Origin: Flavobacteriales bacterium
GTDB taxonomy: Bacteria; Bacteroidota; Bacteroidia; Flavobacteriales_E; Vicingaceae
Reading direction: 5' to 3'
Assembly: GCA_015075325.1 (NCBI GenBank)
Contig: JABTUP010000001.1
Span: forward strand, 186,001-250,000
Length of the DNA stretch: 64,000 nucleotides
Shown here in pieces: positions 26,030-35,410 of the stretch. Numbering within the stretch: position 1 is the first letter of the stretch; every line of letters begins with the position of its first letter. Both the position numbers and the translations under genes were made by a program. The notes under the pieces were generated by a model that worked only from the letters and a program-made list of their open reading frames with translations, searched no databases and was not told the DNA's origin.

Positions 26030-26037
26030 CAAAACTA
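26030..26037 (-). promoter_or_regulatory. -7 promoter element for the barrel protein
   Basis: Minus-strand TAGTTTTG matches TAnnTTTG, 19 nt before the start at 26010. Confidence 0.45.
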
Positions 26038-26047
26038 AGTTTAATAA

Positions 26048-26938
26048 TTAAAATCCACGCTGATATTGATTTCTCAAATTAGCAATTTCTGGATGATGAA
26101 TAGCCAATTCAATTTGTTTTAAAAATTGTTCTTTATCTTTTCCTAAAACACCCTTTAAAACCAAGTGGTTGGATGCGTGGTCGCTTCTAAAGATGGTTTC
26201 GTTGAGTTCTAAATGATTCATAAATATTTTCATTTCATCAAACAATTCGGGCAAAAAAAGTTGCTGAAAATTGCCCAAGAACCTCGATTTGAAATGTTCT
26301 AATCCTTTATAAGTTGTTAAAACCAACGTAGAAGCATATTTCGGTTGAGTTTCATTTAATACTTTAGCTGAGTTTATGGCGTGTTGTTTCGTAAACAATT
26401 TTCCTCCAATGCCATTAATTATCATCACCGAACTATTAATTTCAGCTTGTTTGGCTTTGTTTAAACCTAAAACTACACTACTAAATGTTTCTCCTTTTTG
26501 AATGGCGTTTAATACTTCATCATCGCCCGACTCTATTCCGACATACAATAAATCTAAGCCTGCATTTTTTAGTTCATGCAATTCTTGAGCAGATTTTCTG
26601 ATTATGTTGGTTGGCGTTGCATAAGTAGAAATGCGTTGAAGTTTAGGAAAAATTGTTTTTAGTTTGTGTAAAATACGTAACAGTCGTTCGGTTGATAAAA
26701 CCATGGGGTCGCCATCGGCTAGAAACACTTTTCGAACTTGGTCTTTGTATGGTAAAAAAGCTTCAATATCTTTAAAAACGTCTTCTTCTTTTCGGGCTTT
26801 AAACTGTTTTGACGTGTACATTTCGCAAAACGCACAATTGTTGTAAGAGCAACCCAATGTAACTTGAATAATTAATGAATAAGCCTCACTGGGTGGGCGA
26901 AACAACGGTTCATCGTAATTAATCGGGTAATGATACAT
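26048..26938 (-). CDS. Radical SAM protein
   Basis: A 296-residue radical SAM enzyme. The cluster motif is CSYNNCAFCEMY (Cx5CxxC spacing) near residues 30-41, unlike the CxxxCxxC of the classical superfamily but seen in a subgroup of coproporphyrinogen-oxidase-like radical SAM proteins. It continues with VFLADGDPMVL (SAM site) and AGLDLLYVGIESGDDEVL. The reaction is unknown. Its ATG overlaps the stop of the RNA helicase gene in TAATG, so the pair is translationally coupled. Confidence 0.82.
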   Translation of the reverse strand: MYHYPINYDEPLFRPPSEAYSLIIQVTLGCSYNNCAFCEMYTSKQFKARKEEDVFKDIEAFLPYKDQVRKVFLADGDPMVLSTERLLRILHKLKTIFPKLQRISTYATPTNIIRKSAQELHELKNAGLDLLYVGIESGDDEVLNAIQKGETFSSVVLGLNKAKQAEINSSVMIINGIGGKLFTKQHAINSAKVLNETQPKYASTLVLTTYKGLEHFKSRFLGNFQQLFLPELFDEMKIFMNHLELNETIFRSDHASNHLVLKGVLGKDKEQFLKQIELAIHHPEIANLRNQYQRGF

Positions 26939-28152
26939 TAATTTGGTTTGTGAGATTTTTTCTTAGGATGAAATTTCTTTTTATGAATTGATGTTTTTCT
27001 GATTGGATTATAAGCAGGTCCTTCATCAAAACCTTCGGGTAATTTAATTTTGGGCACTTCTTTTTCTATTAATTTTTCAATTTTCGAAAATTCGTAACAC
27101 TCGTTTTCGTTTATAAATGTTAATGCCACTCCTTTGTTATCGCCTCTTGCAGTTCGTCCAATTCGGTGTACGTAATCTTCTTCGTCTCTCGGCACTTCGT
27201 AATTAATCACCAAATTAATTCCTTTAATATCAATTCCACGAGCCAAAATATCGGTAGCAACCAAAACGCGAATTTTTTTATTGGCAAAATCCAACAACAC
27301 TTGTTCTCGTTCTTTTTGGTCTAAATCCGATTGAATTCCTTTAGCCTGTATCCCCACTTTCGATAAAGCTTGGGTAATTTCTTTTACCATAATTTTTTTG
27401 CCAGTAAAAATCAATACGTGTTCAAAATTAGTTTTGGTAAGAATAGATTTAATTAAGGCTATTTTTTGTCCGTCGTGAACCAAATAAGCACCTTGTTTAA
27501 TTCCTTCATTAGGTTTTGAAATAGCAATGTTTATGGTTGTAGGTTCTTTTAATAGTTGATTTGCTAGAGCTCTAATTTTAGGAGGAAAGGTTGCCGAAAA
27601 AAGCAGGTTTTGTCTTTTTTTAGGAAGTTTCTCAGCAATTTTCATGATGTCTTCATTAAAACCCATGTCAAGCATTCGATCTGCTTCATCTAAAATAAAA
27701 TGTTTTACGCCCGATGTATCAAAATAACCCATGTTGAGGTGCGACATAAATCTGCCTGGTGTGCAAACAATGATATCGGCGCCAGTTAACAAGGCATTTT
27801 TTTCAGAATCGAAACTTTTACCATCTCCACCACCATAAATTGCTATTGAAGTTGCGTTGGTAAAATAACTCAATCCTTCAATTTGTTGGTCAATTTGTAT
27901 AGCTAATTCGCGAGTTGGGACAATTACTATGGTATTTACTTTTCCGTTGGAAGGATTTTTACAAATTTCGTTTAAAATGGGAAGCACAAATGCAGCAGTT
28001 TTTCCAGTACCTGTTTGAGCACAAGCAATCACATCTTTTTGTTGCATAATGGCTGGTATAGCCTGTTCTTGAATTGGGGTTGGCGTATCAAACCTCATGG
28101 CATCTAATGCTTCTAATACTTGAGGTTCAAAGCCGAGTTCGTTAAATTTCAT
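26938..28152 (-). CDS. DEAD-box RNA helicase, RhlE-like
   Basis: A 404-residue ATP-dependent RNA helicase. Motifs in order: Q motif PTPIQEQAIP, Walker A AQTGTGKT, PTRELAIQ, GG, TPGR, DEAD as LDEADRMLDMGF, SAT as LLFSATFP, and HRIGRTARG. The C-terminus is a short basic tail (HKKKFHPKKKSHKPN). Such proteins remodel rRNA or mRNA, often in ribosome assembly or cold growth; RhlE is the closest type by motif and length. It is followed by the coupled radical SAM gene. Confidence 0.92.
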   Translation of the reverse strand: MKFNELGFEPQVLEALDAMRFDTPTPIQEQAIPAIMQQKDVIACAQTGTGKTAAFVLPILNEICKNPSNGKVNTIVIVPTRELAIQIDQQIEGLSYFTNATSIAIYGGGDGKSFDSEKNALLTGADIIVCTPGRFMSHLNMGYFDTSGVKHFILDEADRMLDMGFNEDIMKIAEKLPKKRQNLLFSATFPPKIRALANQLLKEPTTINIAISKPNEGIKQGAYLVHDGQKIALIKSILTKTNFEHVLIFTGKKIMVKEITQALSKVGIQAKGIQSDLDQKEREQVLLDFANKKIRVLVATDILARGIDIKGINLVINYEVPRDEEDYVHRIGRTARGDNKGVALTFINENECYEFSKIEKLIEKEVPKIKLPEGFDEGPAYNPIRKTSIHKKKFHPKKKSHKPN

Positions 28153-28239
28153 CTGTTTATTCTTTATTTTTAATTTAAGTCAGATGGAACTTCCTTGATA
28201 ATCATTTCTCAGTTTGAGAAGTTTTATCTTGAGGTCGTT

Positions 28240-28764
28240 TCATTTCAGTAAATCAATTAATTTTTTTGCGTGAATTTCGGCATTAGTTCTTGATTTTTCT
28301 TTTGCTTCGTCAGAATAGTTTGCCATTTCGTGCGAATAAACTGCTGAAACAAATTTCATTTTACAGTATTCTGCCAAACCTTTAAACGGAAAAACAATTT
28401 TTTCTACAACATCTTCTGGGTAGTCTTTGCTCGAACTTCCTGTAGTAAACGAAACAATAATTTTTTTGCCTTCCAATTGGTAATTTCCTTTGCCGAAAGC
28501 AAATCCATAAGTAAAAACGCTATCCATCCATTCTTTTAAAATACTTGGCACATTGTACCAAAACAATGGGTATTGAAAAATAATGGTATCGGCATTTAAA
28601 AGAAATTCCTGCTCAGTTTTTACATCAATTTTATAGTCGGGGTAAAGTTGATTTAAATCTCTAATCACCATGTTTTCTTTTTCCAACAATTGGCTAATGT
28701 ATTTATTAGCAATTGATTTTTCCATGTTGGGATGAGCCAAAATAACTAAAGTAGTAGATTGCAT
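28240..28764 (-). CDS. NAD(P)H-dependent oxidoreductase of flavodoxin-2 fold
   Basis: A 174-residue flavoprotein of the quinone reductase group (MdaB/KefF type). It shows TLVILAHPNMEKSIANKYI at the flavin phosphate loop, IIFQYPLFWYNVPSILKEWM and the loop VFTYGFAFG, with IVSFTTGSS near residue 105. It is expected to reduce quinones with two electrons in the cytoplasm; it could instead regulate a potassium efflux channel as KefF does, but no such channel lies nearby. It is divergent from the hydrolase gene. Confidence 0.85.
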   Translation of the reverse strand: MQSTTLVILAHPNMEKSIANKYISQLLEKENMVIRDLNQLYPDYKIDVKTEQEFLLNADTIIFQYPLFWYNVPSILKEWMDSVFTYGFAFGKGNYQLEGKKIIVSFTTGSSSKDYPEDVVEKIVFPFKGLAEYCKMKFVSAVYSHEMANYSDEAKEKSRTNAEIHAKKLIDLLK

Positions 28765-28840
28765 GTTGCTTTTAATGTTTTAAAGCAAAGGTCGGTTTAT
28801 TTTGTGGTATGTTTTTGTAAATGATAACCGTCATAAAACT

Positions 28841-28848
28841 TAATTTTG
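28841..28848 (+). promoter_or_regulatory. -7 promoter element for the alpha/beta hydrolase
   Basis: TAATTTTG is an exact TAnnTTTG match ending 8 nt before ATG 28857. It lies inside the longest open frame (from 28821), which it therefore argues against. Confidence 0.5.
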
Positions 28849-28856
28849 AACCTATC

Positions 28857-29696
28857 ATGGAAAAACAAATCAATTTTATAGCAATAGACAGTAAAGTTAC
28901 TTTAGCCTATCAATTGATTGACAAGCAAAACTCGGCTAAGCCATTGCTTGTTTTTTTACACGAAGGCTTGGGAAGTATAGCTCAATGGAAAAAGTTTCCT
29001 GAAATGTTGTGCAATACGCTAAATTTAGATGGATTGGTTTATGAACGTTACGGTTATGGGCATGCTACTTCGCTTCAAGAAGAAAGAACATCCGATTACC
29101 TTGACGTTGAAGGAAATTATTTTTTACCTAAACTAATTGAAAACTTACAATTAACCAACCGAGAATTAATACTTGTTGGGCATAGCGATGGTGCTAGTAT
29201 AGCTTTAATTTATGCTTCATTATTTCCAAAAAACATTAAAATGGTGGTAAGCATGGCTGCACATGTATTTAACGAGCAAATTAGTGTTGATAGCATTATT
29301 AAATTAAAAAAAGCTTACCAAAGCAACGATAAACTAAAGAAAAGTTTCGAAAAGTACCATTTCGACCATACCGATTCTACCTTTTATGCTTTTGCGAACA
29401 CTATTACACACCCGAGTTTTAAAGAGTGGAACATTGAACATTATTTACCACAAATAATTGCTCCAATTTTTGCAATACAAGGTTTTGATGATGAATATGG
29501 AACAGAATTGCAAGTTGATGCAATTGTAACTAAATCGCCAAACAAAGCAAACAGCAAGTTAATGATTAAAAATTGTGGCCATTCGCCACACCTACAAATG
29601 CAACCTTTGGTAATTTCTAAAATAGTTGAATTTTATACAAAAATAACTTCATCAACCATTAAAAACGAAAAACAACATGAGCAACCAACACTTTAA
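28857..29696 (+). CDS. Alpha/beta-fold hydrolase
   Basis: A 279-residue soluble hydrolase. The oxyanion loop is LVFLHEGLGSIAQWKKFP (HEG variant), the nucleophile elbow LVGHSDGASIALIYAS with Ser in GHSDG, the acid in IFAIQGFDDEYGT and the His in MIKNCGHSPHLQMQP. The substrate is unknown. The start is ATG 28857, set by the promoter. Its end overlaps the thioesterase gene by 20 bp, indicating co-translation. Confidence 0.85.
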   Translation: MEKQINFIAIDSKVTLAYQLIDKQNSAKPLLVFLHEGLGSIAQWKKFPEMLCNTLNLDGLVYERYGYGHATSLQEERTSDYLDVEGNYFLPKLIENLQLTNRELILVGHSDGASIALIYASLFPKNIKMVVSMAAHVFNEQISVDSIIKLKKAYQSNDKLKKSFEKYHFDHTDSTFYAFANTITHPSFKEWNIEHYLPQIIAPIFAIQGFDDEYGTELQVDAIVTKSPNKANSKLMIKNCGHSPHLQMQPLVISKIVEFYTKITSSTIKNEKQHEQPTL

Positions 29697-30111
29697 ATGC
29701 TTAGAAACCATGTTTCATGAAGCACCAATCAATAAACTGATGCAACCCAAACTTAAAGTGGCTAACGGAAAAGCAGAAATTACGATGGATGTAAATCCAC
29801 AATTTTTTCATGCAGCTCAAGCTTTACATGGCTCCATTTATTTTAAGTTGCTTGATGATGCTGCATTTTTTGCTGCCAATTCGGTAATCGACGATGTTTT
29901 TGTTGTTACTGGAACATTTGAAATAAAATTTTTAAAACCCATCACTCAAGGTAAATTGGTTGCCATTGGCGAAATGACTAAAAACTTAGGTTCTAAATTA
30001 GAAGCACGAGCCAAACTTTATAGCGAAAATGGCGATTTATATGCAACAGGTTCGGGAGTATTTGTTAAAACCAAAATTTCGTTAACTTCAATTGAGAGTT
30101 ATAAAATTTAG
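29677..30111 (+). CDS. Hotdog-fold thioesterase, PaaI-like
   Basis: A 144-residue protein with the hotdog signature: ITMDVNPQFFHAAQALHGSIYFKLLDDAAFFAAN, the central helix region of PaaI-type acyl-CoA thioesterases, followed by FEIKFLKPITQGKLVAIGEM. It probably hydrolyses an acyl-CoA in the cytoplasm. It overlaps the upstream hydrolase by 20 bp and precedes a small barrel protein gene, so the three may form one transcript. Confidence 0.82.
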   Translation: MSNQHFKCLETMFHEAPINKLMQPKLKVANGKAEITMDVNPQFFHAAQALHGSIYFKLLDDAAFFAANSVIDDVFVVTGTFEIKFLKPITQGKLVAIGEMTKNLGSKLEARAKLYSENGDLYATGSGVFVKTKISLTSIESYKI

Positions 30112-30124
30112 TATTTTTGGGTTT

Positions 30125-30691
30125 ATGTTAAAACAAATTTTACTTCTACTTCTTATTGTTTCTCCATTCATCACTTTTGCTCAGGCTGATGAAGATTCTT
30201 ACGTGTATGGAGATACTCCTGAAACAAAAACTGATTCGGAAAAAACTGGAAAATTTGATTGGAAAAGGGTTACTGTTGGAGGTGGTTTAGGTGCCACATT
30301 TGGCGATTTAACTTATTTCGAAATTTCGCCAACAGTTGGTTATTACTTAACCGACCAATTTCTTGCTGGTATCGGTGCAACTTACATTTATTACTCTGAT
30401 AACATTTACAAATACAAAACTAACATTTACGGAGGAACTATTTTTACACAATATTTGTTTAAAGATGTGCCCATTTTAGCTCATGCCGAAACCAATTTAA
30501 TGAACTATTTTTCATGGGACAGACAAGCAAGAATTAATGCTATTGGTGTATTTGTTGGCGGTGGTTTAAAACAACAATTGGGCGATGGTCGCTCGTATTT
30601 ATCCATTTTAATTCTTTGGGATGTGAATGAGTCGAAAGATTCGTTTTATCCAAATCCCATCATTAGAGGTGGAATTTCCATTGGTCTATAA
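30125..30691 (+). CDS. Outer-membrane beta-barrel-like protein
   Basis: A 188-residue exported protein with a signal peptide (MLKQILLLLLIVSPFITFAQ) and alternating strands: VTVGGGLGATFGDLTYFEIS, VGYYLTDQFLAGIGATYIYY and AIGVFVGGGLKQQ, ending GGISIGL. This pattern suits a small barrel. The start is ATG 30125, chosen because the signal peptide begins there; the frame is open from 30092, overlapping the thioesterase gene. Function unknown. Confidence 0.7.
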   Translation: MLKQILLLLLIVSPFITFAQADEDSYVYGDTPETKTDSEKTGKFDWKRVTVGGGLGATFGDLTYFEISPTVGYYLTDQFLAGIGATYIYYSDNIYKYKTNIYGGTIFTQYLFKDVPILAHAETNLMNYFSWDRQARINAIGVFVGGGLKQQLGDGRSYLSILILWDVNESKDSFYPNPIIRGGISIGL

Positions 30692-30742
30692 AAAATAGTT
30701 TTTCATCGAAAAATTTATTTTCCTCAACACCTAAAAATTCCC

Positions 30743-30750
30743 TAAATTTG
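30743..30750 (+). promoter_or_regulatory. -7 promoter element for the modular amidase
   Basis: TAAATTTG matches TAnnTTTG, 23 nt before the ATG at 30774. Confidence 0.45.
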
Positions 30751-30773
30751 AATTTTTAACAAAATTCAAAACT

Positions 30774-33455
30774 ATGGTTAAATTTTTACTTTCGTTTTTA
30801 GCGGTTCTATTGCTAAATCTCAACACTTATAGTCAACAAAGCATTTATCCAAAAAACAACTACCAAGCAGCATTTGATGCTGCATACCAACAATATCCAG
30901 CTATTCCTAAAGGCATGTTAGAGGCTGTTGCTTTTACCACATCTCGATTTCAACATTTAGACAACCAAATAGAAAGTTGTGTTGGTTTGCCTGCCGCTTA
31001 TGGCGTAATGGGTTTAACTTTAGACGGCTTAGGTTATTTTAGAAACAACTTAAATTATGTTTCTCAGTTGTCGGGTATTTCGGTTAGCGATATTTTGATT
31101 AATCCTGCACAAAACATTTTAGCTTATGCTAAAGCCTATAACGAATTGTTGCAGTTCGCAAAATTTGATAAAACTCAAGTAGAAAATCATGCTGAAATAT
31201 TGGTAGCTTTAAGCGAATTGCCTTACGATGGTATTCAAAACGACTTTGCATTGAATTCGCATTTGTATTCGGTGTTTAACTTTTTGCATGATGAAGTAGC
31301 TCAAAAAACCTATCATTTCCCAAATCATAACATTAGCTTGGAACGAGTTTTTGGTGAAGAAAATTTAAAAGTACTTTCTTCATCAAGAATTGTGATGACA
31401 GAAAATTCGGTAAGCACCATTGATGGAAAATTATACACCAATTCTAACCAAACGCTCAAATCGGTTGACTATCCTCCAGCATTAACTCAATTAACTCCAT
31501 GCAACTATAATTCAAGAAGTTTACCTATCTCTGCCGTAACAGTCCATACTATACAAGGAACTTACTCAGGAGCAATCTCTTGGGCTGCAAATTGCGTTGA
31601 TGCTAATGTGTCTTACCATTATTGTTTGAGGTCATCTGATGGGCAAGTAACACAAGTGGTTTTAGAAAGCAATCGTGCTTGGCATGTAGGTTCTGAAAAT
31701 GATTATACTATTGGTTTGGAACATGAGGGTTTTGTAAACAATCCAGCTTGGTACACTACAGCCATGTATCAATCTTCGGCAGATTTATCTATTGATGTTA
31801 CGCAAAGTGGTTATGGGATTAGCCCGTTACGTACTGCTTATTTTCCTTGGGCTCCAACCACCAACTACAATGTTACAAACACTCCAGGTAGTTGTGTAAA
31901 AATTAAAGGACACCAACATTACCCTAATCAAACACATACCGACCCAGGTGCTAATTGGGATTGGGATTATTATTACAAACTCATCAACAATTCAACTCCA
32001 ATTACTACCAACAACAATTTATCAGGAACTGTTACCGATTTGGGTGGAACTGGAAATTATGGAAACGACCAACGAAGTTTGTTTTTAATTCAACCAACAG
32101 GGGCAACTTCTATTACATTAAACATTAATGTTTTTAACGTAGAAAACAATTGGGATTACTTGTACATTTATAATGGAACAACGCCTTTTAGTCCTCGTGT
32201 GGGTTATTATACTGGCTCGTCAATTCCATCAACCATAACCGTAAACAGCGGAAATGTGCTGATAGAGTTTCGTTCCGATTGTGCTACTACAGCACCAGGT
32301 TTTGAAATTTCGTGGAATGCAGTTGCTCCAGATGCTATTAAACCTACTACAGCAATTACTCCTATTGCTAATCCTGTAAACGATGATTTTACTGCTACTT
32401 TTACCGATGCCGATAATGTTGGGGGAAGCGGCATTTTACACCAATTTTATCAAGTAATTGATTTTGATGGAACCGACTGGAGAGCCAATGATAACAACGG
32501 TTTTTTTAGCGATAATTTTGATGTAGCCATTCATCCTGATTGGACTACTGCTGTTGGAACTTGGAGCATTGCTGGAGGCTATTTAACTCAAACCGACGAC
32601 ACATTAACCAACACCAATATTTATGCAGCACTTAATCAAAATACATTTGATAAATACTTGTATCATTGGGAAGGGAAAATAGAAGGAACGGGAACCAACA
32701 GAAGAGCAGGTTTTCATTTTATGTGCGATGATGCTTCGCAAAGCAACAGAGGAAACTCGTATTTCGTTTGGTTTAGAGTAGACAACAATAAAATTCAAAT
32801 TTACAAAGTAGTAAACGATGTGTTTACCTTAGAGCAAGATGTTGCTTATACTTTTAATGCGGCTACTTGGTACGATTTTAAAGTAACTTTTGATAAAACT
32901 ACAGGCGAAATAGATGTGTTTGTAAACGATGTGTTTAAAGCCTCATGGCAAGACCCCTCAGCTTACACAACTGGCGACTATGTTTCGTTTAGAAGCGGTG
33001 AAGCGGTTTATACCGTTAACAATTTAAAAGTGTACCACAACAGAGCAAATACAGCATTGGTTACCGTTGGAAATGATACCTTGAGTGATATTCGTTTTGA
33101 AGGAACTCCAGCAGGTAAGGTAAAATCGTTGGTAATTGATAATGCAAAAAACATTTCGCTTTTAGCTGATCAATTGGTCAATGTAGAATGGCTTTCTACT
33201 TCCATTAATCAAGCAGAAAACAATGTCATTCGTTTTTATCCAAATCCAGCAACTGATGTTCTTTTTGTGGAATTCGATTCACCTTTATCTACTAATATTA
33301 TTGTTCGAGATGTTTTGAATAGAGAAGTGTTGGTTGAAAAAACGAATAATTCATTAAAAATAAATATAGATATTTCATCATTAACCAAAGGTGTTTACTT
33401 TTTGGAGTTTGAAAACAACCAAACAAAACATTCCATTAAATTCATCAAACAATAG
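30774..33455 (+). CDS. Secreted multidomain N-acetylmuramoyl-L-alanine amidase with type IX sorting domain
   Basis: An 893-residue exported protein of unusual build. After the signal peptide, residues 25-140 resemble a lytic-transglycosylase-like helical domain (MLEAVAFTTSRFQHL, VMGLTL). An Amidase_2 domain follows at about 250-400, with zinc ligands expected in AVTVHTIQG, RAWHVGSEND, GHQHYP and HTDPG. A CUB domain covers about 416-515 (LFLIQPTGATSITLNINVF, NWDYLYIYNG). A concanavalin-like beta-sandwich covers about 575-755, and a type IX sorting domain ends it (FYPNPATDVLFVEF). It probably digests peptidoglycan outside the cell. Its TAG stop is the first triplet of a TAGAGAC palindrome. Confidence 0.85.
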   Translation: MVKFLLSFLAVLLLNLNTYSQQSIYPKNNYQAAFDAAYQQYPAIPKGMLEAVAFTTSRFQHLDNQIESCVGLPAAYGVMGLTLDGLGYFRNNLNYVSQLSGISVSDILINPAQNILAYAKAYNELLQFAKFDKTQVENHAEILVALSELPYDGIQNDFALNSHLYSVFNFLHDEVAQKTYHFPNHNISLERVFGEENLKVLSSSRIVMTENSVSTIDGKLYTNSNQTLKSVDYPPALTQLTPCNYNSRSLPISAVTVHTIQGTYSGAISWAANCVDANVSYHYCLRSSDGQVTQVVLESNRAWHVGSENDYTIGLEHEGFVNNPAWYTTAMYQSSADLSIDVTQSGYGISPLRTAYFPWAPTTNYNVTNTPGSCVKIKGHQHYPNQTHTDPGANWDWDYYYKLINNSTPITTNNNLSGTVTDLGGTGNYGNDQRSLFLIQPTGATSITLNINVFNVENNWDYLYIYNGTTPFSPRVGYYTGSSIPSTITVNSGNVLIEFRSDCATTAPGFEISWNAVAPDAIKPTTAITPIANPVNDDFTATFTDADNVGGSGILHQFYQVIDFDGTDWRANDNNGFFSDNFDVAIHPDWTTAVGTWSIAGGYLTQTDDTLTNTNIYAALNQNTFDKYLYHWEGKIEGTGTNRRAGFHFMCDDASQSNRGNSYFVWFRVDNNKIQIYKVVNDVFTLEQDVAYTFNAATWYDFKVTFDKTTGEIDVFVNDVFKASWQDPSAYTTGDYVSFRSGEAVYTVNNLKVYHNRANTALVTVGNDTLSDIRFEGTPAGKVKSLVIDNAKNISLLADQLVNVEWLSTSINQAENNVIRFYPNPATDVLFVEFDSPLSTNIIVRDVLNREVLVEKTNNSLKINIDISSLTKGVYFLEFENNQTKHSIKFIKQ

Positions 33456-33477
33456 AGACACACGATTGTGCGTCTTA
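33453..33477. repeat. TAGAGAC palindrome, half copy B
   Basis: A single degenerate palindrome beginning TAGAGACACACG and ending GTGCGTCTTA. Its first three bases are the stop codon of the amidase gene. It corresponds to one arm of the paired copies at 13301-13367 and 63068-63145. Confidence 0.6.
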
Positions 33478-33491
33478 CCTATAAACCAAAT

Positions 33492-33522
33492 AACCTGCAA
33501 GGTTTTAAAAACCTTGCAGGTT
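33492..33522 (+). terminator. Intrinsic terminator after the amidase gene
   Basis: The stem AACCTGCAAGGTTTT with its exact complement, a minimal loop, and a T-run interrupted by one G on the plus strand. Confidence 0.8.
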
Positions 33523-33655
33523 TTTGTTTTCTAAAATTGTTCGTAACTCGTTAATTACTTTATAATTATCGATGAAAATCGATAGTTAATAAATCCTTAA
33601 CTTCCATTTTCATTAGAAGTAAGATAAAAGTTTCACCTTCACACTCAAAAAAAAC

Positions 33656-34993
33656 ATGGCGAAAAAGAAACAATCCAGAATTTATGTGCTCGACACATCA
33701 GTAATTCTTTACGATCACAATGCAATCAACAATTTTGAAGATAACGATATAGCTATTCCAATTACGGTGTTGGAAGAACTCGATAACTTTAAAAAAGGTA
33801 ACGATACCAAAAATTTTGAAGCTCGTGAGTTTATTCGTTTTTTAGATAAGGTGAGTGGAAACAACACTTTACAACAATGGATTACGCTAGATGGCAATAA
33901 AAAAGGACGATTTAAAATTATTATGCATCACGAAAAAACCAAACGCGATGCCGAATCTATTTTTAACGACCACAAAGCCGACCACAAAATTTTAAACGCA
34001 GCCATTGCTTTGCAGGAAGAAAACCCTGATAAAACAGTGGTAATGGTTACCAAAGACATCAACTTACGGTTAAAAGCCAAAGCACTCGATTTGCCTTCGG
34101 AAGATTACCTAACAGGCAAAATACAAGATGTAAAAAATTTGGTGGTTACTGGCAAACAAACTATCGACGATGTTGACCCCGAAATCATTAAAAAGATATT
34201 TAACGGTGGTAAAATTGAAGACCCTGTGATTGGCAAAGTTAAATTTGAGAAAAACTCTTTTTACATTCTTAAAAACGGTAAAAACTCAGCATTAGCTTAT
34301 TACAACCCATTTGAAAACGCTTTAGAACGCGTTGAAAAAGAATATGTTTACGGTATAAAACCAAAAAATGCCGAACAAGCTTTTGCCATTCATGCGTTGT
34401 TGAACAACAATATAAAGCTGGTTGCCTTGCAAGGTGTTGCTGGTACAGGCAAAACTTTGTTGGCGTTAGCAAGTTCGCTAGAGCAAAAAAACTTGTTTAA
34501 ACAAATTATTCTTGCCCGACCAATTGTGCCGCTTAGCAATCGCGACATTGGTTATTTGCCTGGCGATGCCAACGAAAAAATTGGTCCTTACATGGAACCG
34601 CTTTGGGATAATTTAAAATACATAAAAAACCAGTTTGGCGAAAATGAAAAACGCTACCGTTTAATTGATGAAATGCAAAAAGAAGAACGCATTGTAATTA
34701 CTCCATTGGCTTACATTCGTGGGCGAAGTTTGAGCGATGTTTATTTTATTGTGGACGAAGCCCAAAACCTAACACCACACGAAGTAAAAACGATAATTAC
34801 CCGAGCAGGCGAAAACACCAAAATAATTTTTACAGGTGATGTACACCAAATCGACTCGCCTTATTTAGATGAGCAAAGCAACGGGTTAAGTTATTTAATT
34901 GACCGACTAAAAGGGCACGAACTGTTTGCACACATTACCCTCGAAAAAGGAGAACGTAGCGAATTGGCAAACTTAGCGAATGATTTGTTGTAG
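33656..34993 (+). CDS. PhoH family protein with N-terminal PIN domain
   Basis: A 445-residue protein of the YlaK/PhoH2 type: an N-terminal PIN ribonuclease domain (YVLDTSVILYDHNAI, VLEELDNFKK, AESIFNDHKADHKIL, VMVTKDINLRLKA) joined to a PhoH ATPase (Walker A GVAGTGKTLLALA, ARPIVPLSNRDIGYLPG, Walker B FIVDEAQNLTPHEV, FTGDVHQID). PIN-PhoH proteins are RNA helicases coupled to an RNase in the cases studied. It is monocistronic. Confidence 0.92.
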   Translation: MAKKKQSRIYVLDTSVILYDHNAINNFEDNDIAIPITVLEELDNFKKGNDTKNFEAREFIRFLDKVSGNNTLQQWITLDGNKKGRFKIIMHHEKTKRDAESIFNDHKADHKILNAAIALQEENPDKTVVMVTKDINLRLKAKALDLPSEDYLTGKIQDVKNLVVTGKQTIDDVDPEIIKKIFNGGKIEDPVIGKVKFEKNSFYILKNGKNSALAYYNPFENALERVEKEYVYGIKPKNAEQAFAIHALLNNNIKLVALQGVAGTGKTLLALASSLEQKNLFKQIILARPIVPLSNRDIGYLPGDANEKIGPYMEPLWDNLKYIKNQFGENEKRYRLIDEMQKEERIVITPLAYIRGRSLSDVYFIVDEAQNLTPHEVKTIITRAGENTKIIFTGDVHQIDSPYLDEQSNGLSYLIDRLKGHELFAHITLEKGERSELANLANDLL

Positions 34994-35410
34994 GGTCTTA
35001 ATTGTATAATAATATGATAAATAGGCTTTTAATAAATTGCCTTTGTTGGGTGTGGGAATCTATTTGGTCAATTGAAAATTGATAAAAAAGGACTGATGAG
35101 ATAATTGTTTATTTCTAAATTTAGAAAATGAGAAATTTTAAAAGATGGAAGATTCTAAACATGAAAAAATTAAAGGAGAGCCAGTAAAGGATGCTTTAAA
35201 AAGGTTAATTCAGGAATCAGATTGGGTAAAAGAATTAAATGAATCTCTTAAAATAGTTCAAGAAAAGTTGCCAGATGCAAGCTATGAACTATCAAAATCT
35301 GGATGGTACATTGATGGCGAATCATCTCCTGGTCAGACAATAAAACTTAGCCAATGGCTGAACAATGGTGAGATAGACCTGGTGGATGAATGGTTTAAAA
35401 AACGTTATAA

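Noticed and set aside
33560-33600. TATCGAT...ATCGATA inverted repeat upstream of phoH as a regulatory site
   Set aside because: Short, AT-rich and single; could be chance and no regulator is suggested by the context.
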